Shown here: piece by piece, positions 1-5,041 of the stretch
How the letters are laid out: the number at the start of each line of letters is the position of its first letter
Position numbering within the stretch: the first letter of the stretch is position 1
Source of the DNA: Planctomycetota bacterium
GTDB taxonomy: Bacteria; Planctomycetota; Phycisphaerae; WQYP01
Reading direction: 5' to 3'
Assembly (NCBI GenBank): GCA_021826605.1
Contig: JAKAZF010000273.1
Span: 1-5,041 of the forward strand
DNA: 5,041 bases
Notes under the pieces: generated by a model
Told to the model about the DNA's origin: nothing
The model's database searches: none
Seen by the model: only the letters and a program-made list of their open reading frames with translations
Made by a program: the position numbers and the translations under genes

Positions 1-1
1 G

Positions 2-772
<771 letters not shown>

Positions 773-803
773 CCCGTTGCCGCGAGGTGACGAGGTGCAT
801 TCG

Positions 804-817
804 CGGGCGAACGCCCG
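804..817 (+). repeat. Small GC-rich hairpin after gap
   Basis: CGGGC-GAAC-GCCCG forms a 5-bp stem with a four-base loop between the gap stop codon and the main terminator. No T-tract follows, so it is not a terminator by itself. It could protect the 3' end of the gap mRNA or be chance. An 8-bp tandem pair, CGAGGTGA/CGAGGTGC, lies just upstream at 783-798. Confidence 0.35.
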
Positions 818-840
818 GTCTGCAACGATGTAATGTTTGG

Positions 841-878
841 GGGGGGCTTTGGATACTGGTCCGGAGCCCCCCTTTTTT
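841..878 (+). terminator. Rho-independent terminator of gap
   Basis: GGGGGGCT (841-848) pairs perfectly with AGCCCCCC (865-872). The stem can extend inward through two G-T wobbles and GG/CC to about 12 bp around an 8-nt loop. Six T residues follow directly (873-878). It lies about 70 nt after the gap stop and only 23 nt before the next start codon, so the downstream hotdog gene depends on read-through or on a promoter I could not recognise. Confidence 0.92.
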
Positions 879-887
879 ATCCAATTC

Positions 888-898
888 AGGATGGTGGA
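888..898 (+). promoter_or_regulatory. Weak ribosome binding region of FabZ-like gene
   Basis: AGGA at 888-891 sits 10 nt before the ATG at 902, and GGTGGA at 893-898 sits 3 nt before it. Neither is a strong Shine-Dalgarno sequence. This start is still preferred to the in-frame ATG at 833, because the latter would place the gap terminator hairpin inside the coding sequence and would add 23 residues not expected in the family. Confidence 0.4.
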
Positions 899-901
899 AA
901 T

Positions 902-1423
902 ATGCGATGGATATGGATTGATCGATTCGAAGTCTTCGAACCGGGCCGCCGGGCCGTCGCCATCAAAAACGTTTCAATGGCGGAGGAGCATCTGCACACG
1001 TACTGTGCGGAGTTTCCTTTTATGCCGGCGAGTTTAATGATTGAAGGCATGGCCCAGACTGGCGGCATTTTAGTCGGTGCCATGCGAGACTTCAGTGAAA
1101 AGGTAATACTGGCCAAAATCGGTCGCGCCGCGTTCGAGCGGCTGGTGCGCCCGGGAGAACAGCTTATTTATGATGCCCAGATTCAATCAATTAATGAAAT
1201 AGGTGCCTCGATATCGGGGGTCATCAGCAGTCGCGACGCAAGGGTGTGCGAAGGGGCAACCGCGCCCGCTCCGCTCCCGGTGGGGCGTGTGGAGATGATG
1301 TTTTCACATATTGACAACAATATGGCGGGGCGCGAATTTCCGGATTTTAATTTCGTCTTTAACAGCGAATTTATGGCCCTTTTTGAAGGCTACCGCCGTC
1401 AGGTGGAGGTCAAATTGCCCTGA
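902..1423 (+). CDS. FabZ-like hotdog-fold protein, atypical 3-hydroxyacyl-ACP dehydratase lacking the catalytic His
   Basis: The 173-residue product has the plan of the FabA/FabZ hotdog family. Such enzymes dehydrate 3-hydroxyacyl-ACP in cytoplasmic fatty acid elongation. Seen in order: an N-terminal strand WIWIDRFEVFEPG and AVAIKNVSMAEEHLH (3-32); the central-helix segment FPFMPASLMIEGMAQTGG (38-55), with the Glu at 48 that matches the catalytic acid; VILAKIGRAAF (68-78); RPGEQLIYDAQI (83-94); and a C-terminal FSHIDNNMAG...FNFVF segment (134-153). From memory, family members read H-L-H-D-H-F-P-G before the (V/F)MP motif. Here residues 33-37 are TYCAE, so the catalytic His is Tyr34. The stretch 111-128 (RDARVCEGATAPAPLPVG) is also longer and less family-like than usual. 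The fold is clear. Dehydratase activity is doubtful, and the protein may be neofunctionalised or decaying. It appears monocistronic. Confidence 0.8.
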   Translation: MRWIWIDRFEVFEPGRRAVAIKNVSMAEEHLHTYCAEFPFMPASLMIEGMAQTGGILVGAMRDFSEKVILAKIGRAAFERLVRPGEQLIYDAQIQSINEIGASISGVISSRDARVCEGATAPAPLPVGRVEMMFSHIDNNMAGREFPDFNFVFNSEFMALFEGYRRQVEVKLP

Positions 1424-1438
1424 CAAGCCGATGCGGCA

Positions 1439-1477
1439 AAGCCACCCAGGCTTACCCGCTGCGGTGGGTCTATTTTA
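1439..1477 (+). terminator. Probable terminator of the FabZ-like gene
   Basis: Two adjacent hairpins follow the stop codon by 15 nt. The first is AAGCC-ACCCA-GGCTT (1439-1453). The second is ACCCGC-TGCG-GTGGGT (1454-1469), with one G-T wobble. A moderately T-rich CTATTTTA follows. The T-tract is interrupted, so efficiency is uncertain. Confidence 0.45.
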
Positions 1478-1568
1478 CTGGCGGCGATATGCCTTGAGGC
1501 GGAATTACCGCTGCAAGCGACATTGATCGCTGCGATTCCAGCGGGCAGGGGTTTTAATATAAACCTCA

Positions 1569-1642
1569 TGGGCCTGAATGGATTCGAACCATTGACCTCG
1601 TCATTATCAGTGACGCGCTCTAACCAACTGAGCTACAAGCCC
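1569..1642 (-). tRNA. tRNA-Ile(GAT)
   Basis: On the minus strand the 74-nt gene folds into a complete cloverleaf. The acceptor stem is GGGCTTG/CAGGCCC (one G-T pair), the D arm is GCTC-AGTTGGTTA-GAGC, and the anticodon arm is CGTCA-CTGATAA-TGACG. The variable loop is AGGTC, the T arm is AATGG-TTCGAAT-CCATT, and the discriminator base is A. The anticodon GAT (plus-strand 1606-1608) reads ATC/ATT isoleucine codons. The 3' CCA is not encoded (TGA follows the discriminator), so it must be added by tRNA nucleotidyltransferase. The gene stands alone rather than in an rRNA spacer, at least within this window, and has its own promoter. Confidence 0.97.
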
Positions 1643-1679
1643 TCATTACCACGACGCAGACACCCGCAGATGCCCGATC

Positions 1680-1691
1680 GAGGAATTCCTC
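1680..1691. repeat. Perfect 12-bp palindrome at predicted tRNA transcription start
   Basis: GAGGAATTCCTC is a perfect inverted repeat with no spacer, abutting the -10 box and covering the predicted +1 of the tRNA-Ile promoter. Its position would suit an operator for a dimeric regulator. Chance cannot be excluded for a single copy. Confidence 0.4.
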
Positions 1692-1720
1692 ATATTCGCT
1701 GTTGACGGCCCGGATGTCAA
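1692..1720 (-). promoter_or_regulatory. Sigma-70-type promoter of tRNA-Ile
   Basis: On the minus strand a perfect -35 box TTGACA (plus 1715-1720) is followed after exactly 17 nt by GAATAT (plus 1692-1697). The latter keeps the most conserved A2 and T6 of the -10 element. The predicted start near 1685 leaves a leader of about 40 nt before the mature tRNA 5' end at 1642, a reasonable length for RNase P processing. Confidence 0.7.
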
Positions 1721-1751
1721 GTGCAGCGATAGGCCGAAGTGGGCAAATTTA

Positions 1752-1796
1752 CTGGCATTGCAACGCCAGCGTCCATACGTACGACGCTCTAAGAGC
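1752..1796 (-). terminator. Chain of three hairpins after rhaM, possible terminator
   Basis: Starting 8 nt beyond the rhaM stop codon, three inverted repeats lie end to end. They are GCTCT/AGAGC (1786-1796), GCGTC/GACGC (1769-1787) and CTGGCG-TTGCAA-TGCCAG read on the minus strand (1752-1769). The last stem has a G-U wobble in the minus transcript but an A-C mismatch in a plus transcript, so it suits minus-strand transcription. Only a weak TAAATTTG follows, so intrinsic termination is possible but not strong. Confidence 0.4.
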
Positions 1797-1804
1797 CTGT
1801 TTGG

Positions 1805-2116
1805 TCAATCCTGATGGAACATTTCCGGCAGGTTGGAGCTTTGCGGACTGCTATCCGGATTGGTCACCATGATATCGGCCATATATCGCCACCATTTTTG
1901 GCAGATGGGAGATTGGGCGATGGCCTGCCAACGGGCCTCGCTTTCCACCTCGGCATAGGCGAATAACTGGTGGGTTTCGGGGTGCAGGAAGATGGAATAA
2001 TTGTGCACACCGTGGGAGCGCAGCAGGGCGGAAAGGTCGGGCCAAATGTCATCGTGGCGACGTTTGTATTCTTCCTGCTGGCCGGCGTGGAGTTGCATGA
2101 CAAAGGCCTTTCGCAT
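1805..2116 (-). CDS. rhaM: L-rhamnose mutarotase
   Basis: The 103-residue protein closely matches E. coli RhaM (104 residues), which interconverts the alpha and beta anomers of L-rhamnose in the cytoplasm ahead of rhamnose isomerase. Diagnostic features are the N-terminus MRKAFVMQLHAG, EEYKRRHDDIWPDL, HGVHNYSIFLH, WWRYMADIM and NPDSSPQSS. By alignment with E. coli RhaM as remembered, the active-site His is His21. The substrate-binding residues Tyr17, Tyr40 and Trp75-Trp76 are all present, so it should be active. The start at 2116 is chosen because the family begins MxRKAF and AAGGAG lies 9 nt upstream; an in-frame extension to 2233 would add 39 unrelated residues. No other rhamnose catabolic gene is visible. 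It is divergent from the GH116 gene, and the tRNA lies 162 nt downstream on the same strand. Confidence 0.95.
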   Translation of the reverse strand: MRKAFVMQLHAGQQEEYKRRHDDIWPDLSALLRSHGVHNYSIFLHPETHQLFAYAEVESEARWQAIAQSPICQKWWRYMADIMVTNPDSSPQSSNLPEMFHQD

Positions 2117-2125
2117 AACGACTTT

Positions 2126-2131
2126 CTCCTT
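2126..2131 (-). promoter_or_regulatory. Shine-Dalgarno of rhaM
   Basis: On the minus strand AAGGAG lies 9 nt before the ATG at 2114-2116. It is the best ribosome binding site in the window and fixes the rhaM start. Confidence 0.8.
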
Positions 2132-2210
2132 GCGATGATCAACGCCGCACGCGGCTGCCGGGCAACTTAAAAGAACCTGCGGAAATATCCGGAAGGCCCA
2201 AGAGTAACGA

Positions 2211-2240
2211 ATTATACGCCAATGCAGCACCAATGAGCCA
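2211..2240 (-). promoter_or_regulatory. Candidate rhaM promoter
   Basis: On the minus strand a perfect -10 hexamer TATAAT (plus 2211-2216) lies about 95 nt upstream of the rhaM start, giving a 5' UTR of about 87 nt. No good -35 box is found. The best candidate, TGGCTC at plus 2235-2240 with an 18-nt spacer, matches poorly, which would fit an activator-dependent promoter. A CATTGG direct repeat lies between the two boxes. Confidence 0.45.
2219..2235. repeat. CCAATG direct repeat with 11-bp period
   Basis: CCAATG occurs at 2219-2224 and again at 2230-2235 (CATTGG on the minus strand), 11 bp apart. This is about one helical turn, directly upstream of the rhaM TATAAT. The spacing puts both copies on one DNA face, as expected for a regulator that binds direct repeats. 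The motif is short, so chance is possible. Confidence 0.35.
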
Positions 2241-2447
2241 GAGGTTTTAATCGGGCCTTTTGGTGGTGAAGTCTATAAACAACGAAGTGGGAGACATCGA
2301 AGGATTCTTACTCCATTGAACTCACGGTTGAGGATGGAAGGGTGTTGTGGCCGGATGCAAATGCATGAAAATGGTGGTGATGATTTAATAAATGAAGCGA
2401 ATCAGTGATACGATTGCGGCGAGCGCGTAGTGCATCCGAGCATGCTG

Positions 2448-2476
2448 CTTTGACTGCTACTTTGACTGCTACTTTG
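2448..2476. repeat. 12-bp tandem repeat, about 2.4 copies
   Basis: The unit CTTTGACTGCTA occurs at 2448-2459 and 2460-2471 without a mismatch, followed by a partial third copy CTTTG (2472-2476). Each full unit contains TTGACT, one base from a consensus -35 box, but no matching -10 lies at the right distance. It could be polymerase slippage or a regulator-binding array. Confidence 0.75.
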
Positions 2477-2498
2477 GCCCAACAGCCTGACCGATCAG

Positions 2499-2511
2499 AG
2501 TATGCCATACT
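2499..2511. repeat. Inverted repeat, operator-like
   Basis: AGTATG-C-CATACT is a perfect 6-bp inverted repeat around one base, about 165 bp upstream of the GH116 start. The shape suits a dimeric regulator. There is no direct evidence of binding. Confidence 0.35.
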
Positions 2512-2602
2512 ACAAAACTGGCGGAATTTTTTTGCTTGTTTTCCTTTCTTCCGACAGTGGGGGTAAACTCGGCCCATGTCCAAGCTCGTTGTGAGCCGGG
2601 CA

Positions 2603-2663
2603 GGCCGGAACGGCCGTGCAAGTTTATATAAGCGGGCATCCGCCAAGGCGGATAGTCCGCCTT
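2603..2663 (+). promoter_or_regulatory. GC-rich hairpins in the leader of the GH116 gene
   Basis: Two stems precede the GH116 start. The first is GGCCG-GAA-CGGCC (2603-2615). The second is AAGGCGGA-TAG-TCCGCCTT (2645-2663), a perfect 8-bp stem ending 14 nt before the ATG. A further TCCGCC at 2639-2644 can pair instead with GGCGGA (2647-2652), so two mutually exclusive structures are possible. No T-tract follows. It may be a translational control leader or a copy of a dispersed palindromic repeat. If translation began at the in-frame ATG at 2576, this segment would be coding instead. Confidence 0.45.
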
Positions 2664-2677
2664 CGGGGCTGAATTTT

Positions 2678-5041
2678 ATGAAAGAAGTGGGAACCGTCCA
2701 AGTTGATATCTCCCGCCGCAGCATGCTTAAAGTTCTGGCGGCCGCGTCCACCGGTATGGTTCTTACACCACCGCTAAGTGCAACGGCCAAGGCATACGCC
2801 GAAGAGATTGGTGTGCCGCTGCGCGGACCCGATGGCCGGGTTCTTGTGTTTCATCCACCGATGGCATCAGGAATACCGCTCGGAGGCATGGGGGCTGGCA
2901 CTTTTGAATTGCGCGCAGACGGTGGCATGTATGAATGGCAAATTTTTAATAATTGGGCCCAGCGGCTGGTGCTGCCCGATACGTTTTTTGCTGTTCGTGC
3001 CAAGGAGAAAGGCCAGCCTGCCGTAACCCGCCGGTTGGAAACGATTCGCCACGCCTCCAAACCGGGGCAAGGCGTTGTAAATATCACGTACGAAGGACGT
3101 GCCCCGATTGCCCGACTGCGTTACGACGAGCCAGCTCTGCCCGTTGAGATATCACTCAAGGCATGGTCACCGCTGATCCCCCATCAACCCCGTGAATCGG
3201 GCCTTCCCGCTGCGGTTTTCACTTTTGAGATTACTAATCGCGCTGCCACCGCCGTGCATGTCTCGGTATTAGGTTCCATTCGCAACGCCGCGGCCCTGAA
3301 CAATGGTTGGACCGGCACGCAAAATCGTCTGGAGCGGTCGGCCGCCATGACCGCCATTCACATGTCCGCACGCTCCGACGCAAAGCGATCGGCGGTCAGC
3401 AAGCCCGTGCGGGTGTTGGTGCTTTTGGAATCCATGCCGTTACGGATACGGGAGGTGCTCAGGGCCACTCAAAATATGACGATTGACACGAGTGTGCCGG
3501 TCCATAACGGGCCGGTCAGGCTTCCGTTTGCCAGCGCCGATGAATTGGTCAAACATTATGACGTAATATGGCTGGGCGAGATTCCTCATGCCAGTGCCGC
3601 CCTTGGCCATGCCAATATGGCAATCATTCGTGACGCCGTGCAGCAAGGCGTGGGCTTATTGGTAACTGGCGGATTTGATAGCTTTTACGGTAACAGCAGC
3701 ACACGCTGGGGGCATCTTGACGGCACCCCCATTGAACAGGCGCTTCCAGTGAGATTTTGCCATTCAGTGGATACCGTCAGCGAGTCAGCGCAAATTGTCG
3801 TTGCTAAAAAGGCTGATTTCGTTTTTGGCTCGCCGCAATCTCAGACGATTGGGGGCTACAACCGCTTAGCGGGGGTTAAACCCGGTGGAGAGGTGCTGCT
3901 GAAGACCAAAGACGGGGATCCGTTGCTGATAACCGGGCAATATGGTGCCGGCCGCACGGCTGTTTGGGCCACTTCGGTCGGTGGTGGCTGGCCGCCGAAG
4001 CAATGGACACAAATGCCCATATTTTACGCCGGTTTACTGGCCCTCCTTGCCCATGCCACCTTCACACCCGGCTATGGCGTTGATGCTTTTGACTCAACCA
4101 GTGGTGATATGACCTTTGCGGCCCTTTCCGTTGATGTTCAGGCTGCCACCCAATGGCGAGATGCTGCCGCATTCTGGACTGCATTTGAAAATCATGGCAC
4201 GCTGCTGGAGCAACACGTAGAACCGGATGATGTGCGGAACGCCGGGTTGGCCATCGCAATGGATCTCGGTCCGGGCGAAAGCCGGAAAGCGACGTTTATT
4301 CTCACATGGTATTTTCCCAATCAATACGATTATTCTAAAAATTCCAATTTTCTTGGGCACATGTACAACCGGTGGTTTCGCAGTTCGCTGGAGGTTCTTC
4401 TAGAGATGGCCCGCCGCCATGAGGAACTCTTTGATCGGACCGCGGCTTTCCAGAATGCCCTTTACAACAGCAGCATGCCACCAAAAATCAAGGATGCCAT
4501 CAATGCCCAGCTTACCACACTCAACAAGGAAACGTGGTGGGTGAAAGATGGAACATTTGCGGTATGGGAAGGCATGGGTTGTTGCGGTTTGCAGACACTG
4601 GATGTTGCATTTTATGGCTCTCATCCTATCTCACTTCTGTTTCCACATCAGCAGAAAACCTCCATGCGACTTACGGCTCGCCATCAAAAGCCTGATGGTG
4701 AGATGCCCCACTTTTTTCCGGGCACGTTTGAGCATCCGGACGCTTGGTTCAAAATTGACCTCATGCCGGCATTCGCCTTGATGGTCTATCGGGATTATCT
4801 CTGGTCCGGTGACCATGGGTATCTGCGCGAGATGTGGCCAGTGATTACCAGGGCCATGGCCTATGACCAGCGCACGGATAAGGGTAAGGTTAAGGACTTT
4901 CTCCCCGACGATCATGGCCCGGACAGTACATTTGACGGCTGGCCCATGAATGGTACAACTTCTTATGTTTCAAGCATCTGGTTGGCAGGGTTGGCGGCAG
5001 GCATTCAGATGGCGCGGATTTTGGGCGATACTCAAACCGAG
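2678..5041 (+). CDS. Tat-exported GH116-family glycoside hydrolase with inserted GATase1-like domain, 3'-truncated
   Basis: 788 residues are visible and the frame is open at the right edge. Residues 1-41 form a twin-arginine signal (SRRSMLK at 12-18, hydrophobic stretch, likely cleavage after AYA at 39-41), so the enzyme probably works outside the cytoplasm. The GH116 N-terminal beta-sandwich starts near 60 with SGIPLGGMGAGTFELRADGG and EWQIFNNW. Residues about 240-463 are an inserted GATase1-like domain. The sandwich then resumes (GDMTFAALS near 476-484), and the (alpha/alpha)6 barrel starts near 565. In VWEGMGCCGLQTLDV, Glu631 aligns with the nucleophile of human GBA2; in DSTFDGWP, Asp753 aligns with the acid/base. 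Asp642 and His678 match other active-site residues. Relatives cleave beta-glucosides, beta-xylosides or glucosylceramide; the substrate here is unknown. The ATG at 2678 is preferred because it gives a normal Tat n-region, although its Shine-Dalgarno is weak. An in-frame ATG at 2576 would add 34 residues. Confidence 0.93.
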   Translation, partial: MKEVGTVQVDISRRSMLKVLAAASTGMVLTPPLSATAKAYAEEIGVPLRGPDGRVLVFHPPMASGIPLGGMGAGTFELRADGGMYEWQIFNNWAQRLVLPDTFFAVRAKEKGQPAVTRRLETIRHASKPGQGVVNITYEGRAPIARLRYDEPALPVEISLKAWSPLIPHQPRESGLPAAVFTFEITNRAATAVHVSVLGSIRNAAALNNGWTGTQNRLERSAAMTAIHMSARSDAKRSAVSKPVRVLVLLESMPLRIREVLRATQNMTIDTSVPVHNGPVRLPFASADELVKHYDVIWLGEIPHASAALGHANMAIIRDAVQQGVGLLVTGGFDSFYGNSSTRWGHLDGTPIEQALPVRFCHSVDTVSESAQIVVAKKADFVFGSPQSQTIGGYNRLAGVKPGGEVLLKTKDGDPLLITGQYGAGRTAVWATSVGGGWPPKQWTQMPIFYAGLLALLAHATFTPGYGVDAFDSTSGDMTFAALSVDVQAATQWRDAAAFWTAFENHGTLLEQHVEPDDVRNAGLAIAMDLGPGESRKATFILTWYFPNQYDYSKNSNFLGHMYNRWFRSSLEVLLEMARRHEELFDRTAAFQNALYNSSMPPKIKDAINAQLTTLNKETWWVKDGTFAVWEGMGCCGLQTLDVAFYGSHPISLLFPHQQKTSMRLTARHQKPDGEMPHFFPGTFEHPDAWFKIDLMPAFALMVYRDYLWSGDHGYLREMWPVITRAMAYDQRTDKGKVKDFLPDDHGPDSTFDGWPMNGTTSYVSSIWLAGLAAGIQMARILGDTQTE

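Larger units (their letters stand above)
2117..2677. other. Divergent intergenic region between rhaM and the GH116 gene
   Basis: These 561 bp hold no coding sequence I can support. From left to right they contain the rhaM leader and promoter, a featureless stretch of about 210 bp (2236-2447), a 12-bp tandem repeat, a 13-bp inverted repeat, a run of seven T (2527-2533), and a GC-rich region of hairpins running up to the GH116 start. I found no convincing -35/-10 pair for the GH116 gene. Confidence 0.6.

Noticed and set aside
833..901. Longer N-terminus of the FabZ-like gene from ATG 833
   Set aside because: It would make the strong gap terminator and its T-tract coding, and the family starts at the MRWIWIDRF segment.
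1569..1642. tRNA-Ile as an integration site for a mobile element
   Set aside because: No integrase gene and no repeated copy of the tRNA 3' end was seen on either side in the window.
1523..1705. 60-codon plus-strand open frame with GLNGFEPLTSSLSVTRSNQLSYKP
   Set aside because: This is the translated antisense of the tRNA-Ile gene, a well-known annotation artefact.
1752..1796. Integron attC-like site
   Set aside because: The hairpin chain lacks the core GTTRRRY/RYYYAAC sites, and no integrase or gene cassette layout is present.
2117..2233. 39-residue N-terminal extension of RhaM
   Set aside because: RhaM proteins are about 104 residues and start MxRKAF; the RBS and the TATAAT box fit the start at 2116.
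2527..2533. T-run as an intrinsic terminator on the plus strand
   Set aside because: No stable GC-rich stem directly precedes it; the nearest inverted repeat ends 15 nt earlier and is AT-rich.
2308..2790. 160-codon open frame on the minus strand across the intergenic region and the GH116 start
   Set aside because: It overlaps the Tat signal region of the GH116 gene, has no family resemblance, and contains low-complexity segments made from the tandem repeat (KVAVKVAVK) and the His-rich end.
4062..4915. Several minus-strand open frames of 65-94 codons inside the GH116 gene
   Set aside because: All are antisense to conserved GH116 catalytic sequence, overlap one another, and show no motif or ribosome site.

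Overview
The window looks like chromosomal DNA of moderate GC content from a free-living bacterium. Planctomycetota (possibly Phycisphaerae-like) is the best guess. That guess rests on remembered family resemblance, not a search: the FabZ-like hotdog protein belongs to a type I associate with planctomycetes, the GATase1-like fold inside the glycosidase is common there, and Shine-Dalgarno signals are weak at two of the three starts. The rest is ordinary bacterial content.

Layout. (1) Positions 2-772, plus strand: the 3' three quarters of a class-I glyceraldehyde-3-phosphate dehydrogenase gene, cut by the left edge. A strong intrinsic terminator follows at 841-878. (2) 902-1423, plus: a 173-residue FabZ-like hotdog protein in which Tyr replaces the catalytic His while the catalytic Glu is kept. 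A weaker terminator-like pair of hairpins follows. (3) 1569-1642, minus: a complete tRNA-Ile(GAT) with its own promoter (TTGACA, 17 nt, GAATAT) whose predicted start falls in a perfect 12-bp palindrome. (4) 1805-2116, minus: L-rhamnose mutarotase rhaM with all known active-site residues, a good RBS and a TATAAT box upstream. (5) 2117-2677: a 561-bp divergent intergenic region holding short direct and inverted repeats and a GC-rich structured leader. (6) 2678 to the right edge, plus: a large Tat-exported GH116-type glycoside hydrolase (GBA2/DUF608 family), open at its 3' end.

The most interesting item is the architecture of the GH116 protein. A domain of about 220 residues resembling the class-I glutamine-amidotransferase-like fold (GATase1_like) is nested inside a loop of the GH116 N-terminal beta-sandwich. 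It has no nucleophile Cys, and the glycosidase catalytic Glu and Asp are intact. GAPDH serves central glycolysis. RhaM and the exported glycosidase could belong to a sugar-scavenging locus, but only their divergent arrangement links them here. No mobile element, CRISPR array, integron or phage feature is visible.
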